DNA of 40,162 bases from a virus, in the IMG/VR virus record IMGVR_UViG_3300034280_000679, positions 1-40,162 of that record, one strand, 5' to 3'. The translations under genes were made by a program, and so were the position numbers. Below, piece after piece: positions 6,838 through 14,627 of the stretch (position 1 is its first letter; every line of letters starts with the position of its first letter). The notes below the pieces were generated by a model. The model saw only the letters and a list, made by a program, of their open reading frames with translations. It did no database searches and was not told the origin of the DNA.

Positions 6838-6936
6838 GCATTGTTGTCTTGTTCGGATAAGAGGCAAAGCGTAAGTAGCGAAGCGCATTTAGCGAAGCGG
6901 ATGTAGCGATGCCGTTTATCTGAACAAGGAACATGC
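6838..6936 (+). ncRNA. Best-formed stem-loop of the covarying family
   Basis: CTTGTTCGGATAA (6848-6860) pairs with TTATCTGAACAAG (6916-6928), 13 bp with one G-U. Then GA/GT, then GGCA (6863-6866) with TGCC (6910-6913). Outside, TGTT/AACA and GCA/TGC extend the helix. The 43-nt apical loop contains three tandem 14-nt units built on TAGCGAAGCG (starts 6876, 6890, 6904). The copy at 6656-6725 has one such unit fewer. Confidence 0.75.
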
Positions 6937-6973
6937 GTACCAAATTATGTGTATAGGACTCATTCATCTGTAC

Positions 6974-7013
6974 CACAAGCCTCTTGTGGGACTTGATGAT
7001 GAGTACGAAGTCC
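6974..7013 (+). ncRNA. Two abutting hairpins
   Basis: CACAAG-CCT-CTTGTG (6974-6988) is a perfect 6-bp hairpin. It directly abuts GGACTT...AAGTCC (6989-7013), another perfect 6-bp stem with a 13-nt loop. Neither is followed by a T-run. Confidence 0.45.
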
Positions 7014-7076
7014 GCACGGGACTAATGAGCCATAGACCACCCAAAAAAGACGAAACTACAGAAAAATTTCAGAAAG

Positions 7077-7139
7077 TTATCCACAGCTCAAACCTTTGAA
7101 ATATAAGCATATCAACAAAAAACGACAGCGTTATCCACA
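7077..7139 (+). other. Two perfect DnaA boxes, possible replication origin
   Basis: TTATCCACA occurs at 7077-7085 and 7131-7139, same strand, 54 bp apart. Both match the DnaA-box consensus TTATNCACA exactly. The DNA between is AT-rich (AAATATAAGC, ATCAACAAAAAA). A near match TCATGCACA lies at 7179-7187. This resembles an origin where host DnaA could bind and open DNA; the phage encodes no DnaA that I can see in this window. Confidence 0.5.
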
Positions 7140-7148
7140 GAGTTCTAC

Positions 7149-7176
7149 TTGATTTTTTGGTTCATAGGGTTAAAAT
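7149..7176 (+). promoter_or_regulatory. Promoter for the lysozyme-like gene
   Basis: TTGATT (7149-7154), 16-nt spacer, TAAAAT (7171-7176). It lies directly after the DnaA boxes and about 80 nt before the proposed TTG start. Confidence 0.5.
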
Positions 7177-7257
7177 AGTCATGCACAGTTACTACATATG
7201 GCGAGCGCCTATACCTTCCAGCTCGTCGGCCCCATCCATCTCGAGAAGGAGAACCCT

Positions 7258-8022
7258 TTGATTAAGAGACTTATTTTGTCATTGACCGTATTAACTAGCG
7301 TCGTGAGCCTCGAAGCGACATCAAGCCATCCAGCTAAAGGCCTCACGGCCAGCGAGGCATCCCTGCCCAGAGATGTAGTTTTGCAAGTCCTTAAGCCTCT
7401 CCAGGCGAAGTCAGCTGTTGTTAATAAGAAAACAGAAGTAGAGCGACTGATACTTACTGGCTCCTATAAGTTTGGAGAGAAAAGCGAAGCAGTCAAAAAC
7501 CTTCAGCGCATCGTAGGAGCTTACGCAGACGGCTTCTACGGATGGAAGACTTACAGCCTCCACAAGAAGAAGCTTGCCGACATGGGACTTTCTTTGACAA
7601 CACTGCCTTCCGTGTCTGTAGCAAAAAAGACATCAACAAAGCCACGTTACCCATCCGACAAGAAGCTGCGTTGTCCAAAGTTTGAAGCTAAGTTCAAAGA
7701 GTACGGTCTTCCAGTTGACGTCTTTAGTTACATTGCGTACCGAGAGTCGCGCTGCAATCCGAAATCAGTAAACGCCACTTGGGACAAGAATGGCAAAATC
7801 AAGTGGACGCTCAACAAGGACGGTTCATTTGATAGTGGGTTACTCCAGATCAACAGTTCTTGGATTCGTACAGTCAGACAGGTGTGCAAGGTTGATACAG
7901 GCAGCTGGGCAAAAGACCTCAAGGTTCTTCTCAACTTGGACTGCAATCTGAAAATGGCTAGCTGGATCATGGAAAACACTTCCGGAAAGCTCAAGAACTG
8001 GCGCATTTACGGTGGGGATTAA
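7258..8022 (+). CDS. Secreted lytic transglycosylase-like protein
   Basis: 254 residues from a TTG start at 7258. I chose it because AAGGAG lies 6 nt upstream and the protein then begins with a clean signal peptide (MIKRLILSLTVLTSVVSLEA); the frame also has an ATG at 7198 with no such features. Residues ~70-115 (KFGEKSEAVKNLQRIVGAYA, then DGFYGWKT) resemble a peptidoglycan-binding repeat. The C-terminus is lysozyme-like: catalytic-type E163 in YRESRC, then DSGLLQIN. Several cysteines could form disulphides. It probably cuts the host cell wall, at entry or lysis. No holin is adjacent. Confidence 0.8.
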   Translation: MIKRLILSLTVLTSVVSLEATSSHPAKGLTASEASLPRDVVLQVLKPLQAKSAVVNKKTEVERLILTGSYKFGEKSEAVKNLQRIVGAYADGFYGWKTYSLHKKKLADMGLSLTTLPSVSVAKKTSTKPRYPSDKKLRCPKFEAKFKEYGLPVDVFSYIAYRESRCNPKSVNATWDKNGKIKWTLNKDGSFDSGLLQINSSWIRTVRQVCKVDTGSWAKDLKVLLNLDCNLKMASWIMENTSGKLKNWRIYGGD

Positions 8023-8152
8023 GAGACGTCCTTGGAGTAAAGACGATAGGCAAGCATTTGCTGATGGCCAGCGTCTTCGCGCTCAGACCGTTCCAGACAG
8101 AAGAAAGCTACTGAGCAAGATCGCCTGCCGGCGCAGCTCAAAGTGGCAGTAA
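8012..8152 (+). CDS. 46-residue basic protein
   Basis: Starts at a GTG inside the end of the lysozyme-like gene (11-nt overlap) and reads MGIKRRPWSKDDRQAFADGQ, then RLRAQTVPDRRKLLSKIACR and a short tail. It is strongly basic with an amphipathic helical centre. The 'WSKDDRQAF..G..LRAQTVP' stretch looks like real coding sequence rather than chance. There is no ribosome binding site, consistent with coupling to the upstream gene. Function unknown; nucleic-acid binding is a guess from charge. Confidence 0.5.
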   Translation: MGIKRRPWSKDDRQAFADGQRLRAQTVPDRRKLLSKIACRRSSKWQ

Positions 8153-8213
8153 ACGCAATAATAAAGGTGAGCAGTTTTACGACTTACTCAGGTCGTTTTG
8201 AGCCCGAAGGGGA

Positions 8214-9140
8214 TTAGAGCTCAAACTCAATGGCTGTGCTTGATGGCGCAGCAACCGTAGGCCATTCTGATTTGCGAGTCCATGCGCGGACCACACGAAC
8301 GTCACGGCCCTCAACGAAAGCGTTAAACGCCTTGATATATGTTGCGGTGTTCTCAATCGTAGCTGAGCGCCTCTCGCTGGACGCACGTGTAAGCCAGTTA
8401 CGCAAGGCAAGGCAGACATTACCGTCGTTCAGTCCTACGCCAGCACGAACGCTTTCAGCGAATGCTTCAACTTCGGAACGGTCACGAACCTTTTCCGCCA
8501 AGAGCGCGAACAGGATCCATGATGAGCGAATGCCTCCAACTTGCTTATCTACCGACCGGCCGAGTGTTTGTGCCCACTCAACAGAGTCAAGATTATCCTC
8601 AACATACTTGAGTACATCATCTGGCGTCACGCACTGAAGCAGCTCGCTGTTCATGATGTTGTTGTCTGCCTCAAGAGTTAAGATAAGGCGAATCGCTGGA
8701 GCAACGTGCTTGAAGTTGCCGACACCAGCAATGTGCATAACATCATGTACTGTACGTGTCTTGCCACGGTCAATGACGCTGAAAACATCGTTATCAAGCT
8801 CGTCAACAAGAACAGTCGGGAATGGAACTCCAGACTCGATGCATGCCTGAAGGCGGTGCTGCCCGTCAATGAGACGCTTTTTGCCAGTTTGTGGATCCGT
8901 TGCACGCTTGATGGACTCGCCAGACAGCTTCCACTGTCCACGCTTCATTGCATCAGTGTAGATGCGAACACGAGCCCGGTTCAGCGGGCGATTGCTGACA
9001 TTTTCACTCATCAGAGCTGTAGCAATTTCGGGTGTGATTTCAATAATGCGGACGCTGGGGCCGTTTTGGATTGCGGAGACCATTACAGGCTTCGCTTTCA
9101 CATAGGACCCAATGACCTCTGGGTGGTTTTTGTTTTTCAT
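8214..9140 (-). CDS. ParB-like nuclease-fold protein
   Basis: 308 residues from the ATG at 9140, 7 nt after a -10 box, so the mRNA is probably leaderless. Residues ~30-120 hold a ParB-like core: ITPEIATALMSENVSNRPLN, SGESIKR, LIDGQHRLQACIESG and PTVLVDELD. The DGQHRL motif is the ParB/Srx-fold GxxRxxA counterpart; ParB relatives bind CTP or act as nucleases. The remaining helical domain (~190 residues) is seen in related phage and plasmid proteins. It could control DNA partition, transcription or nicking; which one cannot be told here. Confidence 0.8.
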   Translation of the reverse strand: MKNKNHPEVIGSYVKAKPVMVSAIQNGPSVRIIEITPEIATALMSENVSNRPLNRARVRIYTDAMKRGQWKLSGESIKRATDPQTGKKRLIDGQHRLQACIESGVPFPTVLVDELDNDVFSVIDRGKTRTVHDVMHIAGVGNFKHVAPAIRLILTLEADNNIMNSELLQCVTPDDVLKYVEDNLDSVEWAQTLGRSVDKQVGGIRSSWILFALLAEKVRDRSEVEAFAESVRAGVGLNDGNVCLALRNWLTRASSERRSATIENTATYIKAFNAFVEGRDVRVVRAWTRKSEWPTVAAPSSTAIEFEL

Positions 9141-9147
9141 ACCTAAG

Positions 9148-9176
9148 AAACTACGTCGCAATAATGAAGTTGTCAA
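9148..9176 (-). promoter_or_regulatory. Promoter giving a leaderless ParB-like mRNA
   Basis: Minus strand: TTGACA, 17-nt spacer, TAGTTT, then 7 nt to the ATG. The expected transcription start coincides with the start codon. Confidence 0.7.
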
Positions 9177-9178
9177 CC

Positions 9179-9712
9179 TTATTTGTTAAAATCTTGCAGA
9201 TAGCGATAAAAAGAATCCAGAATGAAAGCAACAGCACCACCTTGAGGGCCCTCGACAAGCATTGGTTGGCTAAACACTGGCATTCCATCATCTCCGTAGC
9301 TGTATTCAACCAATCCCCCAGCATGCGACCCATCCCCAAAGACCGCAGAGGCAACAAGGATCTCTTTAACTGGCGCAGATGGGTCAGACTTGTGTTGCTG
9401 CTCAAGTGTCTGGGTTGAATCATTGATGGTCTTGATCATGTCGTCTTCGTTGTCAAACTCCATGCCAAAAGCATCCCCAACGAACCCAACCTCAATGAAT
9501 GGTCCATTCTGGTTGTAGGCCTCCGTAAGTGCATTCAGAAGCCACACATTGGGATCTGAATTTTCAAGCATCGGAATCACGGTATGACCATGTCCGTTTG
9601 AGTAATACAGGCATGACGGAATATCTGTTGGCCCATTGTTATCAAAGCATTCGGACAATTTAACAATGACACTACTATCGAGCATTTTTTCAATAAAAGC
9701 TGTTTTTGACAT
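9179..9712 (-). CDS. Hypothetical acidic protein
   Basis: 177 residues, acidic and soluble: MSKTAFIEKMLDSSVIVKLS at the start, DPNVWLLNALTEAYNQNGPF and GFVGDAFGMEFDNEDDMIKT in the middle, and a GGAVAFILDSFYRYLQDFNK tail. No known motif is visible. A consensus promoter lies 6 nt before the ATG, so the mRNA is probably leaderless. It ends 2 nt from the ParB-like promoter. Divergent from the DUF932 gene. Function unknown. Confidence 0.75.
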   Translation of the reverse strand: MSKTAFIEKMLDSSVIVKLSECFDNNGPTDIPSCLYYSNGHGHTVIPMLENSDPNVWLLNALTEAYNQNGPFIEVGFVGDAFGMEFDNEDDMIKTINDSTQTLEQQHKSDPSAPVKEILVASAVFGDGSHAGGLVEYSYGDDGMPVFSQPMLVEGPQGGAVAFILDSFYRYLQDFNK

Positions 9713-9718
9713 GCCACA

Positions 9719-9747
9719 AAGATACTTGCACCAAGTAGGTTAGTCAA
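9719..9747 (-). promoter_or_regulatory. Promoter giving a leaderless mRNA for 9179-9712
   Basis: Minus strand: TTGACT, 17-nt spacer, TATCTT, then exactly 6 nt to the ATG at 9712. Confidence 0.7.
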
Positions 9748-9788
9748 CCTGTCAGGATATGGAATAAATTAATCCAGAATGAGGGATC

Positions 9789-10814
9789 ATGAGTCACGAT
9801 ATTGAGATCAACAAGAACGGAACGGCAAGGTTCGCCTACTCAAGTCATGAAGTGCCTTGGCATAGGCTTGGCACTCCTATGAAGGGTCTTCAGGGCATGG
9901 AGGCAATGCTTCAGGCATCCAATAGCGACTACGACGTGCTCATAACGAAAGTAGCTGCGATAGACGATGACGGCAATTTGATACGTAACCCAGACGGATC
10001 AATAGTGCCGATTAGTGACTCAAGGGCGACTGTACGCCAGAATACAGATGGGTCTTTTGATGCTCTTGCTACCGTCGGAACAAGATACGAAGTACGCCAA
10101 AACAGGCAGGTTTTGGAAAGAGCTCTTGCGGTTGTTGGGGCTTCTGGAGGAGATGCCGTAATAGACACATGTGGAACGCTCAAAGGAGGGGCTCGCTTCT
10201 TTGCCACCATTGACCTTGGTGCCCTTGTCATTGATCCCACTGGAATTGGGGACAAGATTGGCCGATACCTTGTGGTGTCGTCTGGCCATGACGGAATCTG
10301 GCCAGTTCGGTATGCAAATACTGACATTAGAGCCGTATGTCGCAACACAGTGATCATGGGCCTAGAACAGGCACAACGCGTCTTCACTGCGCGCCACACT
10401 AGGAACATGGACGAGGCCTTGGAAGATGCAAGAACAGTTCTCCATATCAGCACTCAATGGTCTTTAGAGTTTGAGAAGATGGCAGAACGCATGCTGCGGA
10501 TACATGTTGATCCACGATCCGGCGCAATAGACAAAGTGCTCAACAGGGTCTTTCCAGCCAAGCCTCACGAAACAGAACGACAGAGGAAGCATAGAGAGCA
10601 TATCTTTGCCACAATTTTTGCTCTTTATGAAAACTCGCGCAATGCTGGCCGTGTAGGTAGTAATGGGTGGGCTTTGTTTAACTCCGTCGTTGAGTATCTT
10701 GACCACTACAGAGAAACAACGCCAGACGAGCGGGCAGCTGCATCAATGGACGACAACTCAGTTGTTACAAGGAAGAAGATTGAAACGCAAGGTCTTGTGT
10801 TAGCATTGGCTTGA
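9789..10814 (+). CDS. DUF932 / phage-plasmid-like protein
   Basis: 341 residues. It begins MSHDIEINKNGTARFAYSSH, then VPWHRLGTPMKG, the hallmark N-terminus of the DUF932 (TIGR03299) family. Further family features include TVGTRYEVRQNRQVLERA, GGARFFATIDLG, DIRAVCRNTVIMG, FTARHTRNMDEALEDARTVL and a conserved end (NGWALFNSVVEYLDHY). The family is widespread in phages and plasmids; its biochemical role is unsettled. GAGG lies 6 nt before the ATG. Its stop overlaps the ATG of the next gene (TGATG), so the two form an operon. Confidence 0.9.
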   Translation: MSHDIEINKNGTARFAYSSHEVPWHRLGTPMKGLQGMEAMLQASNSDYDVLITKVAAIDDDGNLIRNPDGSIVPISDSRATVRQNTDGSFDALATVGTRYEVRQNRQVLERALAVVGASGGDAVIDTCGTLKGGARFFATIDLGALVIDPTGIGDKIGRYLVVSSGHDGIWPVRYANTDIRAVCRNTVIMGLEQAQRVFTARHTRNMDEALEDARTVLHISTQWSLEFEKMAERMLRIHVDPRSGAIDKVLNRVFPAKPHETERQRKHREHIFATIFALYENSRNAGRVGSNGWALFNSVVEYLDHYRETTPDERAAASMDDNSVVTRKKIETQGLVLALA

Positions 10815-11287
10815 TGGATCAGCCTGAATGGGAAGACGACGAGTTTCTTTCATCACCAAACGTTGATGAGAGCTTCTACGATCAAGACACAGATTATCGC
10901 CATGTCCGAGCCCAGGACGTAGAAGACTTTCGAGCATTCCGAAGCAGAATTGCATTTGCACGCGAGGTAGTTGAAGACGCATCGGACGTATGGGGAGATG
11001 CAGGAATACTGTCTCTAGTCCACGCTATTGAAAGACACACTGGTTGGGCGCTTGAGATAATTGCAGAAAAATCAGACATTGACAATATTCTTTTCGAGCG
11101 ATATGGCGTTTACGACGATGATGCATGGTTGAAACTAAAGAGTTCAGATGCGTGGATTGCTTTATCTACAGACATATTTGAGTTAACAACGAAGCGCCTG
11201 CATATAGCTGCATCGCAAATTGCGAATGGAAATATAGCACCAGAGCCACAAAAAAAATCATTGTGGAACAGGTTGACCAAACGCTGA
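10814..11287 (+). CDS. Hypothetical protein coupled to DUF932
   Basis: 157 residues from the ATG that overlaps the DUF932 stop. The first ~30 residues are acidic and disordered (MDQPEWEDDEFLSSPNVDES). A helical body follows (DFRAFRSRIAFAREVVEDAS, LVHAIERHTGWALEIIAEKS). The end is basic (KKSLWNRLTKR). No enzymatic motif is visible. The promoter for the second WhiB lies inside its last codons. Function unknown. Confidence 0.7.
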   Translation: MDQPEWEDDEFLSSPNVDESFYDQDTDYRHVRAQDVEDFRAFRSRIAFAREVVEDASDVWGDAGILSLVHAIERHTGWALEIIAEKSDIDNILFERYGVYDDDAWLKLKSSDAWIALSTDIFELTTKRLHIAASQIANGNIAPEPQKKSLWNRLTKR

Positions 11288-11301
11288 TTGCTCTGTATGG
11301 T
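11273..11301 (+). promoter_or_regulatory. Promoter for the second WhiB gene
   Basis: TTGACC (11273-11278), 17-nt spacer, TATGGT (11296-11301). The ATG follows after 10 nt, so the leader would be only 3-4 nt. The promoter overlaps the end of the upstream coding region. Confidence 0.6.
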
Positions 11302-11311
11302 TTAGATCCAT

Positions 11312-11614
11312 ATGGATGAGGCAGACAAAGTAGAAGCACCACGCAATGGAGCTTGTATTGGTAAGCCAGTTGATTGGTTCTACCCATCTGCGCCACGAAC
11401 ACGTCGGTCAATTATCAACAACCGAGCTGCTATCAAGCTTTGTAATGAATGTGACGTCAGTAATGATTGTTTAAACTATGCGCTTAAATTTGAGCTGCAT
11501 GGCATTTGGGGTGCAACCATGCCGAAAGAGCGTGAAGAGATTAGACGCACACGCGGAATCGCTTTACTTCACAGGGTGTACGATGCGTCCACAGGCGAAG
11601 TGACCATCAGATAG
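11312..11614 (+). CDS. whiB: Second WhiB-family regulator
   Basis: 100 residues. Cluster cysteines C15, C44, C47 and C53 (CNECDVSNDC) and G-I-W-G at 64-67 are all present. The C-terminal part (KEREEIRRTRGI) is basic. It shares little sequence with the WhiB at 2314 beyond the family signature, so the two probably have different targets. It has its own near-leaderless promoter and is followed after 14 nt by the primase-helicase gene, which may place replication under the same promoter. Confidence 0.95.
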   Translation: MDEADKVEAPRNGACIGKPVDWFYPSAPRTRRSIINNRAAIKLCNECDVSNDCLNYALKFELHGIWGATMPKEREEIRRTRGIALLHRVYDASTGEVTIR

Positions 11615-11628
11615 TGTTGAGATAGATC

Positions 11629-13332
11629 ATGCCCGAATCAATTAGCACTGAAGTAGACAACTTCCTTTTACGTCTTAACGGAGTGAGGCGCAATGGCGCC
11701 AACTGGTCAGCCCGATGCCCTTGCAGGAATGACGACGAAAATCCATCTTTGTCAATCGGACAAGGCGATGACGGGCGTGTTCTTGTGACATGCCACAGGG
11801 GTGCAGGGTGTGACGTCAGTGAAATATGCACATCCATGGGTATTACGGTCAATGAACTTTATCCTCCCAATAAGGAAGTCAAACAAAAGAAACAGCTCGT
11901 CAAGGCGTATAAATACATTGACGAACATGGTGAACTTGTATACGAAAAGCTCAGGTACATTGACGAGCAAGGCCGTAAGAGTTTTGGCCAGCGCCGTCCT
12001 GATCCTAATCGCCCTCGCGAATATTTGTACAACCTGGATGGTGTCACGAAACTTCTTTACAATTTACCTTCGGTCGTGAAAGCTGTCGCTAACGGTGATC
12101 CTGTTTGGCTGGTTGAAGGCGAGAAAGATGCGGACACTCTCATCGCTAGGGGAATTGTTGCAACCACACCCCCAAATGGAGCTGGAAAGTGGGAGGGACG
12201 GTTTACAAACGTCCTTGCTGGTGCGCACATTGAGATCATTGCCGACAACGACGAAGTCGGGATTGCGCATGCTTGGGACGTCTTAGAAAAGCTCACAGCA
12301 GCTGGATCTGTATGTCGTGTTTGGAAGTCGCCAAAGTTCAAAGACATTAGCGACCACCTTGGTGCAGGTCTCGAATTTGATGACCTTGATTTGATGGATA
12401 CACGACCAATCCAAGTCAAGTTTGAAGAAACTGAAATGGGTGTGCTTCTTGATCAGATTACTCATATTCTCAGGAATGAAACACTTGACGATGAGCAGAG
12501 GCTCAATCGCGTCAGTCTTGCAATCAACTCCACCACATCAGAGAAGCCTGTAGACACAGGACGACTTGTTGTATGGGAAGAATTCCTGAAAGAAGCTGAA
12601 AAAGACACCTACGAGTGGGTCATTCCAGACATGCTTGAAGTTGGGGAGAGGGTAATTGTAGTTGCTTCTGAGGGTGTCGGAAAGACAATGCTTGCACGCC
12701 AAGTTGCTCTTTGTTCTGCGGCGGGCATCCACCCATTCACATATCAGAGAATGCCACAGATTCGTACCCTTACTATTGACTTAGAGAACCCAGAACGCAT
12801 TATTAGGCGTACATCTCGCAACATCGTGAATGCAGCCATGTCTCGTGGTTACGCGAAGAACGTTGATGCTCATCTTCTTATTAAGCCGTCTGGTATGGAC
12901 TTAACAAAAGCTGCAGATAGAGCGCTTATTGAACAGACTATTGAGCGGGTCAAGCCACAGCTGATTTGCCTTGGCCCGTTGTATAAAGCCTTTGAAGACA
13001 ACGGAACACGAACCAGCGAAGCTTTGGCTGTTGAAGTTGCTAAGTACCTTGACATGATTAGAGATGTTTACAAATGCGCACTTTGGCTTGAGCATCATGC
13101 TCCACTTGGCTCAACCGGACACACACGTGAGTTGCGTCCATTTGGTAGCGCCGTATGGTCTAGGTGGCCAGAATTCGGTCTGGCGTTACAACCAGACCCA
13201 ACAGCAACTGAGGGCTATGTTTACGAAGTCAGACATTTCCGTGGAGCCCGCGATAAAAGGCCGTGGCCACTTAGGATGAAGCGCGGCAAGATGTTCCCGT
13301 TTGAAGTGATTGAGTTCGCTAAAGTGGACTAA
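11629..13332 (+). CDS. Primase-helicase (Toprim plus RecA-like ATPase)
   Basis: 567 residues. The N-terminal zinc site is C30-x-C32, C55-H56 and C61, typical of DNA-primase zinc fingers. A Toprim domain follows (E163 in LVEGEKDADTL; D206 and D208 in IIADNDEVG). The C-terminal half is a RecA-like ATPase: Walker A ASEGVGKT at 346-353, Walker B with D384 (TLTIDLEN), and later H-H in LEHHAPLG. This layout is that of phage T7 gp4-type or RepA-type fusions that prime and unwind DNA. AG-rich bases precede the ATG but no strong site. Its stop overlaps the next ATG (TAATG). Central replication gene of the phage. Confidence 0.9.
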   Translation: MPESISTEVDNFLLRLNGVRRNGANWSARCPCRNDDENPSLSIGQGDDGRVLVTCHRGAGCDVSEICTSMGITVNELYPPNKEVKQKKQLVKAYKYIDEHGELVYEKLRYIDEQGRKSFGQRRPDPNRPREYLYNLDGVTKLLYNLPSVVKAVANGDPVWLVEGEKDADTLIARGIVATTPPNGAGKWEGRFTNVLAGAHIEIIADNDEVGIAHAWDVLEKLTAAGSVCRVWKSPKFKDISDHLGAGLEFDDLDLMDTRPIQVKFEETEMGVLLDQITHILRNETLDDEQRLNRVSLAINSTTSEKPVDTGRLVVWEEFLKEAEKDTYEWVIPDMLEVGERVIVVASEGVGKTMLARQVALCSAAGIHPFTYQRMPQIRTLTIDLENPERIIRRTSRNIVNAAMSRGYAKNVDAHLLIKPSGMDLTKAADRALIEQTIERVKPQLICLGPLYKAFEDNGTRTSEALAVEVAKYLDMIRDVYKCALWLEHHAPLGSTGHTRELRPFGSAVWSRWPEFGLALQPDPTATEGYVYEVRHFRGARDKRPWPLRMKRGKMFPFEVIEFAKVD

Positions 13333-13964
13333 TGACGAGCAGTAAAGGCCTAACAAGAGAGTTCTTGGCTGAGCGTGATATGCGCATATTCAAGATGCGT
13401 CAAGCTGGTGTATCGCAACAGGAAATTGCTAGAAGATTCAACATGACGCTAGCTGCCGTCAACGCAGCGATAGTCAGACAGCTACAGAAATTGAACCGCG
13501 AGGCCTTGATGGCCTATCCAGAAGTTCTACGTCTTGAGCTTGAACGCTTGGATTCTTTGCAACAATCAATCTGGCCATTGACCCAACACAGGAAGCTGCA
13601 GATGGATGACGGCACCGAAGTTATGGTTGAGCCAGATATGAAAGCAATACAGCAAGTGTTGTCAATCATGGATCGTAGGTCAAAGCTTCTAGGAATGGAG
13701 CAGACAAATGTTAGTGTTCAGATGGATGTGACAAGCAGTCAAGAACCAATTCGCGCATCTCTTGCGGGAACCGATGCTCAAAAACATGCGTTGAGTACAT
13801 TCTCTCCAGAGACAGAAGCAAGGAAACTCTTGGAAATTATGGGACGATCTGGTGTGTTGCCAGCAGATGTCGTGGATCAGCTTTTGGGCGCAAAGGATGA
13901 AAACATAATTGATGCAGAAATAGTGGAAGATGTCCAACAAGATAAGGTTGAAAACAATGAATGA
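13332..13964 (+). CDS. Helix-turn-helix protein, possibly terminase small subunit-like
   Basis: 210 residues. Residues ~10-55 (ERDMRIFKMRQAGVSQQEIA, then RRFNMTLAAVNAAI) form a clear helix-turn-helix. Long helices follow (ALMAYPEVLRLELERLDSLQ; KAIQQVLSIMDRRSKLLGME). The HTH plus 'LD.......I..RRSKLLG' helix is a pattern shared with phage terminase small subunits, but a regulatory role is equally possible: no large terminase lies next to it, and the neighbours are replication genes. The start overlaps the primase-helicase stop and the end overlaps the next gene, so it is part of one operon. Confidence 0.75.
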   Translation: MTSSKGLTREFLAERDMRIFKMRQAGVSQQEIARRFNMTLAAVNAAIVRQLQKLNREALMAYPEVLRLELERLDSLQQSIWPLTQHRKLQMDDGTEVMVEPDMKAIQQVLSIMDRRSKLLGMEQTNVSVQMDVTSSQEPIRASLAGTDAQKHALSTFSPETEARKLLEIMGRSGVLPADVVDQLLGAKDENIIDAEIVEDVQQDKVENNE

Positions 13965-14268
13965 TCAAGACAATATTGATGCAGCGATGGACAAGGTAGC
14001 AGAGACGCTCGATATGTCAATCAATCGCAACCTTGAAGACGATGGCGAGCCGTCTCAGAAGCAGGTTTTATTTCGTGCATCAGATCGCGAACATCGCAGA
14101 TGGAAGGAAGCAGCAGTAAAGAATAAAATGTCAATGGCTGAGTTCATCCGTGAAACGATGAATAAAGCAGCTGAACTAACTCTTGACTGCAACCATCCGA
14201 TTAGTGCACGCAAAATGTACCCATGGGCAAACATATGCACGTTATGCAAGGCTCGCTTGCCGTTGTAG
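13957..14268 (+). CDS. Ribbon-helix-helix protein with C-terminal zinc-ribbon
   Basis: 103 residues from the ATG at 13957, with AAGG about 9 nt upstream; the reading frame is open 27 nt further but has no start signal there. Residues ~38-75 (QVLFRASDREHRRWKEAAVK then NKMSMAEFIRETMNKA) match a ribbon-helix-helix DNA-binding fold. The last 25 residues (DCNH...NICTLCKARL) place C, H and C-x-x-C for zinc. It overlaps the previous gene by 8 nt. Likely a transcriptional regulator of the replication operon or of early genes (inference). Confidence 0.75.
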   Translation: MNDQDNIDAAMDKVAETLDMSINRNLEDDGEPSQKQVLFRASDREHRRWKEAAVKNKMSMAEFIRETMNKAAELTLDCNHPISARKMYPWANICTLCKARLPL

Positions 14269-14622
14269 TTACTGCTTGCGCTTACCTATGTAGCTCTGCA
14301 CAACGCCATCTGGAATGATGGCAAATCTACACTTGCCCCCAGGTTCAACTTGGTTAAGCAAAATCTTGCATTCCGAACCACCCTCGTACAGAACACAGTT
14401 TGCGCACTTCACACCAATTTTGGCAACATCATTATCTTCTGGTCTGTCATATCCAGCCCAGACTCCCTTGTAGTCTTCATTGAATTTGCCGTGGCGCTTC
14501 GTGATGCGAATTAAAGCGTATGCGAGCTCATTCTCATCCTCACTCAAGCTGTAGTCGCTGTTTTTAGCTATGTGAACATGCCCACCATTTAAGAGCATTT
14601 CTATTAATTTCATTTTGTCCAT
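14269..14622 (-). CDS. Cysteine-rich phage protein (CANC...C...C)
   Basis: 117 residues. The core reads KFNEDYKGVWAGYDRPEDND followed by KIGVKCANCVLYEGGSECKI and GGKCRFAIIPDG. Four cysteines (C-x-x-C, C, C) could hold iron-sulfur or zinc. I know similar 'GVKC.NC..YEGG..C.I...........CRFA.IPDG' proteins from phage genomes, uncharacterised. AGGA lies 5-8 nt upstream of the ATG, and the gene follows the thermonuclease by 5 nt, so they share an operon. Function unknown. Confidence 0.8.
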   Translation of the reverse strand: MDKMKLIEMLLNGGHVHIAKNSDYSLSEDENELAYALIRITKRHGKFNEDYKGVWAGYDRPEDNDVAKIGVKCANCVLYEGGSECKILLNQVEPGGKCRFAIIPDGVVQSYIGKRKQ

Positions 14623-14627
14623 GATTC

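Larger units (their letters stand above)
6624..7148 (+). other. Non-coding region: two folded repeats, hairpins and DnaA boxes
   Basis: No credible gene. ACGGGACT or close variants occur near 6625, 6814, 6987 and 7015, a spacing of about 170-200 nt. Between them lie two stem-loops (6656-6725 and 6838-6936) and two neighbouring hairpins (6974-7013). The right end becomes AT-rich and carries two DnaA boxes. Confidence 0.6.

Noticed and set aside
6876-6913. Three 14-nt tandem repeats that could suggest a mini CRISPR array
   Set aside because: Units are contiguous without spacers and lie in the loop of a paired stem. There is no cas gene in the window.
6983-7013. GATGAG...GAAGTC resembles a hammerhead ribozyme core
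   Set aside because: The required CTGATGA box is missing (TTGATGA here) and the GAAA box is absent. The segment forms a simple hairpin instead.
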